NCBI GenBank assembly: GCA_030682255.1
Contig: JAUXOK010000028.1
Coordinates: 186,001-250,000, forward strand
DNA length: 64,000 nt
Origin: Bacteroidota bacterium
GTDB taxonomy: Bacteria; Bacteroidota; Bacteroidia; NS11-12g; UBA955
Direction of reading: 5' to 3'
Both the position numbers and the translations under genes were made by a program. A model generated the notes under the pieces. The model made no database searches, was not told where the DNA came from, and was given only the letters and a program-made list of their open reading frames with translations. Each line of letters begins with the position of its first letter. Position 1 is the first letter of the stretch. Positions 1 through 8,738 of this stretch are shown piece after piece.

Positions 1-196
1 AAGTATGCGAGATAAAGGGATTTTAGATTTTAGTTCCGATAGTTATCAAAAAGATTAAAGATTTTTTTATTTGAAACCTTTTATTAAATCTGAATTAAAA
101 TTTACAATCCTTATATCTTCATTTAATCAATCATCTAAATGGTAATATATGTTTACACAACATACTAAGACAAAATACATATAATCATTATAAGAA

Positions 197-2554
197 TTAA
201 AAAGAATTTCTATGTTTAATTAAATTTCCATTTACATCAAGTATATAAAAATCCATCATCCCATCTTCAATATTTACTTTTTTTGAAATTAAAATCTCTT
301 TTTGGCTTTTAGGAAAGTTTTTCATTTCTATTTTTTTAATAAGTGTATTAGATATATTTAATTTTTCAAGTTTATTTAATGAATCATTGAAATTTACTTC
401 ACTAATATCATTGCCACTAATGTCAAGTTCTATTAGTCTAGTGCAAGTAATTAAATTCTTAATAAATTGATTATCCAGACTACAATTAGCTAATTTTAAA
501 TTCTTAACTTCATTTTGAATATCTATATCAATAAACTTCAAGGGATTATTTGATAAATCAATTGTGGTTATACTGTTGTTTTTGTTCAATTTGAACTTTT
601 CTATATTATTATAAGAGGCATTTAAATGCTTCAATTTCAAAGAATTAATATTAAGTTCAGCTAGTTTATTGTTTGTTAAATCAATAATTTCAAAACTACT
701 TGGAATATTTATACTAGAAATATTGTTTTTTGAAATAATTAAAGTTTTGATATTTTTAGAATTATCAATTCCATCAATATCAGTAATTGAATTTTGTGAT
801 AAATCTAAATAGGTCAAATTTTTAAGTTCTTTCCAATTGATTTCATTTTTCTGATAATTTACTAGATTTATATTTACTAAATACAGATTAACTAATGAGC
901 TTAAAAGACTAATTCTACCAAATTCATTTATTTTAGAATCTTGAATTTTCAGTTCGTATAAATTTTGGAAACTATTAATATCGTCTATAGTTTCAATTTT
1001 CGAATTATTTATTATTAGTTGATTAATATTTTTAAAACACCTAATAGCTCTTAAATCATATTCATTAAAGTTATTTAAAACAATCTTACTAACTTTTAAT
1101 AAATCATCTTTAGAAACAATATTCTCTAATAATATATTTCCAGTATAAATCATTACTTGTGTTTTAATTTTACCTGATGATACAAAAGGCAAAAAATTAT
1201 TAATGTAACATAATTCATCATAAAAAAACATCGTCATATCCATACCATCTTCATCGAAATATTTTTTGAAAGACCTATCTTTATAAATTTCTTTAGCTAA
1301 AAAAAATTCAAGAATAGATTTATGAGAAAATTTAAATTCACCCTCAGGATTTCTATTTAACAATGAACGTACTTTCATTTCAAACGAAGTTATATCCAAA
1401 TTATTTTTTTTTGAAATTTCTTCAAATTTAGTTTGACTGATGGTATATCCTAATTGTTTTCTATTGTCGTATATTTTTTTTGAAATTTCAGTAGAAAATT
1501 TTAGTAAATCATTTTTGTAAGTAAATTTCTTATTTGAGGAGACATTAAAGGTTTCTCTTTCTAGCCAACTATCAATTAGTGCCTCATAAATGTTAAATGA
1601 ATAATTAAAATCTTTATTTGAATCAACTATATCTTCTATAAATTCTAACAGCATTGGTCTTGCCATCAAATAGGGTGATTTTTTAATAATCTCTTTAGAT
1701 TTTCTTTTTTTCTTATGAAAATATTTTAAAAGTCCATATTTTTTATTTATGAACCTATTAACGTCTTTATTTGAGAATGGGCTTAGATATAATTTTTCAA
1801 AATTATAATAACCTTTTTTAGTTCCTAATCTTGGAATATTAGTAGCATTAGGTTCTAAATTTTCATTATTAAAGAACTGTGTCCTACAAGTTATTATTAC
1901 AAATCGAAACTCTTTAGTTAATTCAATTAATTCTGAAATTCTATTACTTGAGTTAATTATTGCTTTATTATCCTCATCAAGCGCATCTAATATTAAAATC
2001 GTATTAAGATGAGAATTGTTTACTTTCAAATTGTTTAAATGGTGGTCAGCATCATCATAACCTAATGGAATTAGTGAAATGTCATATTTATTTTTCTTAA
2101 GTAAATATCTAAAAAAACTATTATATTTTAAATATAAGTTAAGTGAAAAGGTGGTTTTACCCATTCCTGAATCTGCAAGAAGTATAAAAAACCTTTTATC
2201 TGATTTATCAGAAAATGAATTCAGAAAAAATTTTATTAGTTTTTGTTTAGCTACAGAAGAGTGTGTATAAGTTAATTCGTCTTCTTTAGATGGTGCAACA
2301 TTTTGAAAGTTTTGATTAATATAATTACTATTTGCACTATATATCTCATTATAATTAAAAAAGGGATGAAGGCTTTTATTTTTTTTTGTGGATATAATGT
2401 TTTTTATACTAAAAAAAAATTTCTTTATAAAATAAGAAAATATTAGTCCAATTAATATTATTATAGCTAATACAAATTTTTGAGGAATATTAAAACCTAA
2501 TTGCTTTAACCATTCAGTGGCAGGTCCAGAAATAATTTCGTAAATTTCATCCAT
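197..2554 (-). CDS. Membrane-anchored NACHT NTPase with leucine-rich repeats
   Basis: A 785-residue protein. A hydrophobic segment at about 27-46 should anchor it in the inner membrane. A NACHT-type NTPase core follows: P-loop ADSGMGKTT near 127-135, Walker B LILDALDED near 187-195 with the acidic NACHT signature, and a TCRT sensor-like motif near 222-225. A winged-helix-like motif (FKFSHKSILEFFLAKEI) occurs further on. Roughly residues 500-770 are irregular leucine-rich repeats (for example LTYLDLSQN, SITTIDLSNN). This order (membrane segment, NACHT, LRR) is that of bacterial NLR-like antiphage proteins, in which the LRR senses and the N-terminus kills; here the effector would be the short membrane segment. 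It is transcribed away from the neighbouring type I restriction locus. The first P-loop glycine is alanine. Family call is firm; the defence role is inferred from architecture and context. Confidence 0.85.
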   Translation of the reverse strand: MDEIYEIISGPATEWLKQLGFNIPQKFVLAIIILIGLIFSYFIKKFFFSIKNIISTKKNKSLHPFFNYNEIYSANSNYINQNFQNVAPSKEDELTYTHSSVAKQKLIKFFLNSFSDKSDKRFFILLADSGMGKTTFSLNLYLKYNSFFRYLLKKNKYDISLIPLGYDDADHHLNNLKVNNSHLNTILILDALDEDNKAIINSSNRISELIELTKEFRFVIITCRTQFFNNENLEPNATNIPRLGTKKGYYNFEKLYLSPFSNKDVNRFINKKYGLLKYFHKKKRKSKEIIKKSPYLMARPMLLEFIEDIVDSNKDFNYSFNIYEALIDSWLERETFNVSSNKKFTYKNDLLKFSTEISKKIYDNRKQLGYTISQTKFEEISKKNNLDITSFEMKVRSLLNRNPEGEFKFSHKSILEFFLAKEIYKDRSFKKYFDEDGMDMTMFFYDELCYINNFLPFVSSGKIKTQVMIYTGNILLENIVSKDDLLKVSKIVLNNFNEYDLRAIRCFKNINQLIINNSKIETIDDINSFQNLYELKIQDSKINEFGRISLLSSLVNLYLVNINLVNYQKNEINWKELKNLTYLDLSQNSITDIDGIDNSKNIKTLIISKNNISSINIPSSFEIIDLTNNKLAELNINSLKLKHLNASYNNIEKFKLNKNNSITTIDLSNNPLKFIDIDIQNEVKNLKLANCSLDNQFIKNLITCTRLIELDISGNDISEVNFNDSLNKLEKLNISNTLIKKIEMKNFPKSQKEILISKKVNIEDGMMDFYILDVNGNLIKHRNSF

Positions 2555-2705
2555 TCCGTTTTTTTTGAGTTTTTAAAACTTATACAAAACCAAAGTTTCT
2601 CTTAGCATATCTAACGATAAAAAGTTGAATATGAGAATCATTGTTTCAAATATTTCAGTTTGCACTCCACAAATTAAAAACATTCCCCACAAACCACCAA
2701 ACTAA

Positions 2706-2733
2706 AAAAACCTGCTTTCACATGCAGGTTTTT
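2706..2733. terminator. Bidirectional hairpin terminator
   Basis: The stem AAAAACCTGC pairs with GCAGGTTTTT around an 8-base loop, giving A-run and T-run flanks usable in both directions. It lies between the divergent NACHT-LRR gene and hsdR, so it more likely insulates against read-through from outside than ends either gene. The rest of 2555-2892 shows no gene. Confidence 0.6.
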
Positions 2734-2892
2734 AAACTAAGATTTTATTTTTATATAAATCAATTTATTAACCGACTAAAACAGAAGACAGTATCATTTT
2801 AGAGTGATGAAGAGAGGATTGAAACCTAATAAGAAAACCTCTTCTTGCATTTGTGATAACTTTTTTGTTTGTTTGTAGAAACTAAAATAAAA

Positions 2893-5730
2893 GTGAACCA
2901 AAATCCAGAACAAATAGCCCGCGATAATATTGACAAGCAATTGATGGCTAGTGGATGGTTGATACAAGATAAGAAGAAATTTAATCTTGCTGCTGGTTTG
3001 GGTGTTGCTATTAGAGAATATCAAACCGATATTGGACCTGCGGATTATGTATTGTTTGTAGATAAAACCCCTGTAGGCATTATTGAAGCCAAACGGGCTG
3101 AAATAGGAACATTATCTGTAATAGAAGACCAAGCTAAGGATTATGCCAACGCTAAACTTCGCTTATTAAATAACGACCCTTTGCCTTTCGTCTATATTAG
3201 CAATGGCGAAATTATAAAATTTACCGATTTTAGAGACCCCAAACCTCAGGCTCGCAATATATTTACTTTTCATAGACCCGAAACGCTTTTAAATTGGCAT
3301 AAGGAATCAAAATCCTTACGTGGTCGTTTACATGATTTACCAAGGCTACCTGAAGCAGGTTTGCGCGATTGTCAAATTAAGGCTATCAATAATCTTGAAA
3401 CATCTTTTAAAGACCAACGCCCAAAAGCCCTTATACAAATGGCTACTGGCTCAGGCAAAACTTTTACGGCTATTACGGCTGTGTATCGTTTATTGAAATA
3501 CGCCAAAGCCAAACGTGTTTTATTTTTAGTAGATACCAAAAACTTAGGCGAACAAGCCGAAGGCGAATTTAGAGCCTATACTGCCAACGATGACAACCGT
3601 TTGTTTACTGAATTATATGGCGTAACACGCTTAAACAGTTCGTTTATTCCTAACGATTCGCAAGTATATATTAGCACCATTCAAAGGATGTATTCTATTT
3701 TAAAAGAAACGGAATTGGATGAAAGTGCCGAAGAGGAAAACCCCAATGAAACGCGCTTTGAACCTAAGGAAGCCGTTCCCGTGGGATATAACGAAAAGGT
3801 GCCGATTGAGTTTTTCGATTTTGTGGTGATAGATGAATGCCATCGCAGTATTTACAACTTATGGAAACAGGTGTTGGATTATTTTGATGTGTTTCAAGTG
3901 GGATTAACTGCCACACCTGATAATAGAACATTTGGCTATTTCAATCAAAATTTGGTTTCGGATTATGGCTATGAAAAAGCAGTGATAGATGGCGTTTTAG
4001 TGCCTTACAATGTTTTTACTATTGAAACCCAAATAACTAAAGAAGGCAGTAAAATTACATTGGGCGAAAAAGTAGATAAACGTGAAAGGTTAACACGAAA
4101 GAAATTTTGGGAAAACCTAGACGAAGATTTGGAATACAGCGGCAAGCAATTAGACAAAGACATTGTCAACCCAAGTACCATACGCACCATTATTAGGGCT
4201 GTAAAAGACAATTTACCTGCTATGTTCCCTGACCGTTATTCGGCTCCCTCTCCTTTGGAGAGGGCGGGGGGTGAGGCCTTTGAAGTACCCAAACTATTAA
4301 TATTTGCCAAAACCGATAGCCATGCCGAGGATATAATTGAAATTGTAAGAGAGGAATTTGGAGAGGAAAATAAGTTTTGTAAAAAAATAACTTACCGCAG
4401 TGAGGAAGACCCCAAGAGTGTGCTGCAACAATTTAGAAATGATTATTACCCCCGAATAGCGGTTACGGTTGATATGATTGCCACAGGCACTGACATACGA
4501 CCATTGGAGGTATTGCTATTTATGCGTGATGTAAAAAGCCGCAGTTATTATGAGCAAATGAAAGGCAGAGGCACTAGAACCTGCTCAATAGAAGAACTGA
4601 AAGCCAAAGGCACACCTTCTGCCAAATACAGCAAAGACCATTTTGTAATTATAGATGCCATTGGTGTAGAGCAATCGCAAAAAACGGATAGCCGACCATT
4701 GGAAAAAGCACCAGGTGTATCTTTAAAAGATGTATTGCAAAGTGTGGCTATGGGCAATACCAGCGAAGATATGCTCACTACTTTAGCCAATAGATTGATT
4801 CGTTTGGATAGACAACTGAGCGAAAAAGACAAAGCCCAATTTGCCGAAAAAGCCAATGGACAAAACATTAACCATGCAGTTAAACAATTGCTCAATGCTT
4901 ACGACCCAGATACTCTACATCATTTACAACAAAAGATTAACCTTGAAAATAAAGGGCAAGCACCCCTAGAAATTGACAAAGCATTTTCTAACGCACAAAA
5001 AGCATTAATTGAAGACGCAGTAGCCATATTCAACAACCCTGATTTGAGGGATTATATAGTAGATGTGCGCAAAAAGTACGACCAGATTATAGATGTGGTG
5101 AATATAGATACCATTACCAAAATTGGTTGGGTAAAAGACCATGCAGAAACTAGTGCAGCCTTGATTACAGATTTTAAAACTTGGATAGAAAGCCACAAAG
5201 ATGAAATAACAGCTTTGCAAGTTTTTTATGCGCAAGACTACCGCCACCGCACTTTTACCTATAAAATGATTAAAGACTTGTACGAACTATTGGTACTTGA
5301 AAAACCACAGTGGCAATTGCAAGTATTGTGGAATGCCTATGCTACCCAAGAAGACCAAGAGACAGAAAACCAATTGATTAAACGATTGCCTAGAACCGAA
5401 AAGCCTAAGCAAGAGCTGGTATTGTTGGTTTCATTGCTGCGTAAAGCCATTGGGTTAGATGAATGGCTAACGGCTTATGATACCACGGTTGACAGAAATT
5501 TTCAGGAATGGGTATTTAAAAAACAAGCGGGCACGCTTAAATTTAATAAAGCCCAAATGCAGTGGCTGCGTATGATGAAGGACTACATTGCCAGCAGCTT
5601 TAGTATAGAAAAAGACGATTTTGACCTAAGCCCTTTTAATGCCGAAGGTGGCTTAAGTAAAATGTGGGCGTTGTTTGGTGAAGAGACAGATAAAATTATT
5701 AATGAATTAAATGAGGTGTTGGTAGCTTAA
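2893..5730 (+). CDS. hsdR: Type I restriction enzyme R subunit (HsdR)
   Basis: The motor and nuclease subunit of a type I restriction-modification system. The N-terminal third has a PD-(D/E)XK nuclease (YQTDIGPADYVLF, then GIIEAKR). It is followed by a superfamily 2 translocase: TGSGKT Walker A, VVIDECH Walker B/motif II, GLTATP motif III, and a motif VI of the type YYEQMKGRGTRT. A helical C-terminal region completes about 945 residues, normal for HsdR. The frame is open from a TTG at 2869, but I prefer GTG at 2893 because family members begin close to the motif NPEQIARDNIDKQL. hsdS and hsdM lie downstream, interrupted by two other modules. An in-frame palindromic insertion lies between the two RecA-like lobes (separate entry). 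The gene is clearly richer in GC than the inserted genes after it. Confidence 0.93.
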   Translation: MNQNPEQIARDNIDKQLMASGWLIQDKKKFNLAAGLGVAIREYQTDIGPADYVLFVDKTPVGIIEAKRAEIGTLSVIEDQAKDYANAKLRLLNNDPLPFVYISNGEIIKFTDFRDPKPQARNIFTFHRPETLLNWHKESKSLRGRLHDLPRLPEAGLRDCQIKAINNLETSFKDQRPKALIQMATGSGKTFTAITAVYRLLKYAKAKRVLFLVDTKNLGEQAEGEFRAYTANDDNRLFTELYGVTRLNSSFIPNDSQVYISTIQRMYSILKETELDESAEEENPNETRFEPKEAVPVGYNEKVPIEFFDFVVIDECHRSIYNLWKQVLDYFDVFQVGLTATPDNRTFGYFNQNLVSDYGYEKAVIDGVLVPYNVFTIETQITKEGSKITLGEKVDKRERLTRKKFWENLDEDLEYSGKQLDKDIVNPSTIRTIIRAVKDNLPAMFPDRYSAPSPLERAGGEAFEVPKLLIFAKTDSHAEDIIEIVREEFGEENKFCKKITYRSEEDPKSVLQQFRNDYYPRIAVTVDMIATGTDIRPLEVLLFMRDVKSRSYYEQMKGRGTRTCSIEELKAKGTPSAKYSKDHFVIIDAIGVEQSQKTDSRPLEKAPGVSLKDVLQSVAMGNTSEDMLTTLANRLIRLDRQLSEKDKAQFAEKANGQNINHAVKQLLNAYDPDTLHHLQQKINLENKGQAPLEIDKAFSNAQKALIEDAVAIFNNPDLRDYIVDVRKKYDQIIDVVNIDTITKIGWVKDHAETSAALITDFKTWIESHKDEITALQVFYAQDYRHRTFTYKMIKDLYELLVLEKPQWQLQVLWNAYATQEDQETENQLIKRLPRTEKPKQELVLLVSLLRKAIGLDEWLTAYDTTVDRNFQEWVFKKQAGTLKFNKAQMQWLRMMKDYIASSFSIEKDDFDLSPFNAEGGLSKMWALFGEETDKIINELNEVLVA
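4242..4278 (+). repeat. GC-rich palindromic element inside hsdR
   Basis: A perfect 8-base stem, CCCTCTCC (4246-4253) and GGAGAGGG (4257-4264), encloses a TTT loop and is flanked by GGC and GCC with a G-run. It resembles the CCCTCTCCTTTGGAGAGGG-type palindromes that I associate with intergenic Bacteroidota DNA. Here it sits inside the hsdR reading frame, adding about a dozen residues (around SPLERAGGEA) without a frameshift, between FPDR and EVPKLLIFAK. Confidence 0.7.
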
Positions 5731-5851
5731 AAAAATATAAATTTTTAGCACCATTAAAAAGTAGAATTTGGAAATGATATTTTTACAACACATAAAATTG
5801 AACATGAAGATAAAAGTAATAGAGGAGATAAAAATGTATATATTAGACTTT

Positions 5852-5938
5852 AACCTAATATTGAGTGATTATAAGCTATAAACCTAATAATTGGTAATTA
5901 TAAGGAAATAACCTAATATTGTAGGAGTAAAATAGATA
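5852..5938. promoter_or_regulatory. Three 29-base tandem repeats upstream of the SatD gene
   Basis: The core AACCTAATATTG begins at 5852 and 5910, and the variant AACCTAATAATTGG at 5881, so the period is exactly 29 bases. The first two copies also share an ATTATAAG tail. The array fills the space just before the SatD start at 5947, in the only long gap of the operon (5731-5946). Close-spaced iterated sites suggest an operator; the SatD protein itself has a C-terminal helix-turn-helix-like segment, so autoregulation is possible. The boxes also come close to the TAnnTTTG promoter element. A lone AACCTAAT occurs at 2823 ahead of hsdR but could be chance. Confidence 0.5.
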
Positions 5939-5946
5939 ACAAAACA

Positions 5947-6627
5947 ATGATTAAAGCCGTTATAACAGGAGATATTATAGCATCTACTAAATTAACTACT
6001 AAAGATAGAGAGTGGTTAGCAAGTTCATTAAAGAAGACTTTAAAAGTTTGGGATAAAGATTTTGACATGAAAAGCGAGATGTATCGAGGAGATAGCTTTC
6101 AATGTTTATTAAGTAATGTTTCTGAAGCTTTAAAGGTTGCTATCTTAATCAAAACATACATAAGAAGCCTTAACCCTTCAGAGTTATATGATATTTATAA
6201 TCGCAGAACACCAAATAAATCCAAAACTATACTTAAGCCTCAATGGCTATTTGACACGAGGATAACTATAGGGATTGGAGAAGTTGAATCTGAAATGAAA
6301 TCTATTAAGACTTCTGATGGGGAAGCATTTCATTTATCAGGAAGATTACTAGATGAAATAAAAGCAAGCAAGCAAACAATAGCAATAAGAACTAATGACC
6401 AACATAATGACGAATTAGAAACAGGATTAGTTTTACTTGATTATATTATAGCAAAAACTACTGCATTACAGTGTGAAGTAGTCAATTTGAAGTTACTAAA
6501 TTATACCGAGACACACATTGCCAATATGCTCAATATTCAACAATCTGCCGTCAATCAAAGGTCAAATGGCGCAGGATGGTATGCCATAGAGAAAATGGTA
6601 AAAAGATTTGAAACAATATATGAATAG
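5947..6627 (+). CDS. SatD family protein, cyclase-like N-terminus and C-terminal HTH
   Basis: A 226-residue soluble protein of the SatD family, whose biochemical role is not established. The N-terminal part shows the motif series VITGDIIAST (Asp9), YRGDSF (Asp49), ITIGIGEVE (near 107-113) and GEAFHLSGRLLD (Arg133). Order and spacing recall class III nucleotide cyclases (metal Asp in a DI..ST strand, second Asp in a GD hairpin, then the N-x3-R motif), with His replacing the usual Asn. This resemblance is my reading, not a proven homology. Residues about 184-220 (YTETHIANMLNIQQSAVNQR) look like a helix-turn-helix. Its stop overlaps the start of the DUF3307 gene, so the two are translationally coupled. 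It sits between hsdR and hsdS behind a tandem-repeat leader. It is much more AT-rich than hsdR. Confidence 0.75.
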   Translation: MIKAVITGDIIASTKLTTKDREWLASSLKKTLKVWDKDFDMKSEMYRGDSFQCLLSNVSEALKVAILIKTYIRSLNPSELYDIYNRRTPNKSKTILKPQWLFDTRITIGIGEVESEMKSIKTSDGEAFHLSGRLLDEIKASKQTIAIRTNDQHNDELETGLVLLDYIIAKTTALQCEVVNLKLLNYTETHIANMLNIQQSAVNQRSNGAGWYAIEKMVKRFETIYE

Positions 6628-7369
6628 CATTAATTATTTCACATTAGAACAAGGCAATATTCTGATTAGACTTATTGCAGCACATTTCTTAGCAGATTTT
6701 GCTTTTCAGTCAACAAAAATGGTTGAAAATAAAAAATGGATTTCAAAAGAAATGATTTTACATGTCAGTATTGTCTATCTATGTACCGCTTTATTAAGTG
6801 GTTGGTGGCTAGGCGCATTATTGATTTCTGGTTTACATTACCTGATTGATGGTTTAAAAATTGAAGCGAAGAAAAAAGAAAAAGGAACAGAACTTCAACG
6901 CTTTTTGTTGGATCAGATAATGCACATTATCACTATAATAGGTGTATGGATGCTCAATTTTAGTCTTTTCTCCAATGTATTGAAAGCTATTGTATTGCCA
7001 TTTAATGATTATAATATTAGCTTAATTATATTGGGTTATTTAATATTAATTGGGCCTGTAGGTTATATTATTAAATTTGCAACACTTGGTATGCAGACTA
7101 AGAACACAAGCAATGGAATAATAAATGATACAAAGGTAAATAATGAACATGGAGGAAGAATGATAGGCATTTTTGAGCGCATTATTATTTTAACATTTGT
7201 ACTGTTGGGGCAGTATGAGGCAATAGGGTTTTTAATAACAGGCAAAAGCATCATTAGATTTGCTAGTCAAAATGAAGATATTAAGAGTGAATATGTATTG
7301 GTAGGAACAATGATGAGTTACGCCATTTCTATTTTGACAGGCGTAATAATTAAGTGGTTGTTGATATAA
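6620..7369 (+). CDS. DUF3307 multi-pass membrane protein
   Basis: An approximately 249-residue integral membrane protein with about six hydrophobic segments. The N-terminal motif AAHFLADFAFQS and a later HYLIDGLKIE are typical of DUF3307 proteins, whose function is unknown. I chose ATG at 6620, which overlaps the SatD stop; an in-frame TTG at 6608 is less likely. The polar stretch NTSNGIINDTKVNNEHGG separates the membrane halves. Overlap with the SatD gene and a five-base gap to hsdS put it firmly in the operon. As the membrane partner of a possible cyclase-like protein in a defence locus, it could be an effector, but an ordinary transport or regulatory role is equally compatible with the sequence. 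Confidence 0.75.
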   Translation: MNSINYFTLEQGNILIRLIAAHFLADFAFQSTKMVENKKWISKEMILHVSIVYLCTALLSGWWLGALLISGLHYLIDGLKIEAKKKEKGTELQRFLLDQIMHIITIIGVWMLNFSLFSNVLKAIVLPFNDYNISLIILGYLILIGPVGYIIKFATLGMQTKNTSNGIINDTKVNNEHGGRMIGIFERIIILTFVLLGQYEAIGFLITGKSIIRFASQNEDIKSEYVLVGTMMSYAISILTGVIIKWLLI

Positions 7370-7374
7370 AATTA

Positions 7375-8724
7375 ATGAAAGAAGCAACTACACATCAAGA
7401 CCATATTAAGTCCGTATTAAGTCCGATTGAACAAAGTAGGAATGGAATACCCAAACCAACAGCCATGAGCTTACCTAAAGATTGGAAATGGGTTAAACTA
7501 AAAGACATATGTGAAGTAGTGACAGGAACAACTCCACCAAAATCTGATATATCTAACTATGGCAATGAAATACCTTTTTTCAAGCCACCACATTTATGGG
7601 ATGGTTTAATTTCTGAAACTGAAGAAATGTTGTCTTTAAAAGGTGCCTCAAAAGCAAGAGTTGTTCCAGCAAATACAGTATTGGTAACTTGTATTGGAAA
7701 TCTTGGAAGAACTGGTTTTGTCAAAAAAGAAGCAGCGTTTAATCAGCAAATTAATGCAATACTTGAAAATGATAAAATTGATGGTAAATACATATTTTAT
7801 CAAGCCCAATCTCCAACTTTTAGAAATCAACTAGAAAAATTAGCAACAGGAACTACAGTTTCTATTGTAAATAAAGGAAATTTTGAAACTATAAATATTC
7901 CTTTAGCACCTCCAAAAACCCAACAAGCCATTGTATCCAAAATAGAAGAACTCTTTAGCGAGTTAGACAAAGGCATAGAAGATTTAAAAACCGCACAACA
8001 GCAACTTAAAACCTACCGTCAAAGTGTTTTGAAATGGGCTTTTGAAGGGAAGTTGTCTGAATTAAGAAGAGTAAGATTAAAGGATGATAGGATTAATGAT
8101 AATGAAACATCAAGTAATAAAAATGAAATCCTAAAATCAGATAATCCTATAAATCCAAATTCAGACGAAGGTGAGTTGCCAGAGGGGTGGGAAAGAAAAA
8201 GATTGGAGAATATATGCAATTTAAAAGCAGGTAATTTTGTAAAAGCATCTGAAATAGAAGAAGTTAATAATGAAAAGTTATATAACTGTTTTGGTGGAAA
8301 TGGTTTAAGAGGTTATACAAAATCATATACTCACGAAGGTCTTCATGCTCTTATAGGAAGACAAGGTGCACTATGTGGAAATGTACATTTAGTAGATGGA
8401 AAATTCCATGCAACAGAACATGCAGTTGTAGTAACTACCTTCAAAAATATTGACATGAAATGTTTATTTTATAAATTAAAAGAAATGAGACTGAATCAAT
8501 ATTCTTCAGGTGTTGCTCAACCTGGACTATCAGTAAACAAATTACTCCCAATTGAAATAAATTTTCCCTTAAGTATAGAAGAACAACACCGCATCGTTCA
8601 AGAAATTGAAAGTCGTTTGAGTGTGGCAGATAAAATGGAGGAAAGTATTGCTCAAAGCTTGCAACAAGCTGAGGCATTGAGGCAGAGTATATTGAAGAGG
8701 GCGTTTGAGGGGAAATTAGTTTAA
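7375..8724 (+). CDS. hsdS: Type I restriction specificity subunit (HsdS)
   Basis: The DNA-recognition subunit, about 449 residues from ATG 7375 (a GTG at 7354 would overlap the DUF3307 gene). It has two target recognition domains, each opening with the usual LP-x-W pattern: LPKDWKWVKLKDICEVVTG and, near residue 262, LPEGWERKRLENIC. Each is followed by a conserved helical spacer (KTQQAIVSKIEELFSELDKG and EEQHRIVQEIESRL), and both spacers end in a matching WAFEGKL / RAFEGKL motif, the internal repeat that sets the spacing of the two half-sites. The recognised bipartite site cannot be read from sequence. It should assemble with HsdM, encoded about 2.2 kb downstream beyond an inserted ATPase/HNH pair. 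Confidence 0.93.
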   Translation: MKEATTHQDHIKSVLSPIEQSRNGIPKPTAMSLPKDWKWVKLKDICEVVTGTTPPKSDISNYGNEIPFFKPPHLWDGLISETEEMLSLKGASKARVVPANTVLVTCIGNLGRTGFVKKEAAFNQQINAILENDKIDGKYIFYQAQSPTFRNQLEKLATGTTVSIVNKGNFETINIPLAPPKTQQAIVSKIEELFSELDKGIEDLKTAQQQLKTYRQSVLKWAFEGKLSELRRVRLKDDRINDNETSSNKNEILKSDNPINPNSDEGELPEGWERKRLENICNLKAGNFVKASEIEEVNNEKLYNCFGGNGLRGYTKSYTHEGLHALIGRQGALCGNVHLVDGKFHATEHAVVVTTFKNIDMKCLFYKLKEMRLNQYSSGVAQPGLSVNKLLPIEINFPLSIEEQHRIVQEIESRLSVADKMEESIAQSLQQAEALRQSILKRAFEGKLV

Positions 8725-8738
8725 AAAAAAATAAAACT

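Noticed and set aside
1-196. Possible gene or element at the left edge
   Set aside because: Very AT-rich with no open frame of useful length, hairpin or recognisable repeat; nothing supportable was found.
2823-2830. AACCTAAT ahead of hsdR as a fourth copy of the SatD leader repeat
   Set aside because: Only the 8-base core matches; the same 8-mer occurs elsewhere in AT-rich sequence (for example near 2494), so chance is sufficient.
5803-5880. A 25-codon open frame (MKIKVIEEIKMY) ahead of SatD as a leader peptide
   Set aside because: It runs into the tandem repeats, whose 29-base period is not a multiple of three, and shows no attenuator hairpins.
5852-5938. Three direct repeats with spacer-like tails, as a CRISPR remnant
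   Set aside because: The conserved core is only about 12 bases, the rest of each unit is partly shared rather than unique, units abut with no distinct spacer, and no cas gene is present.
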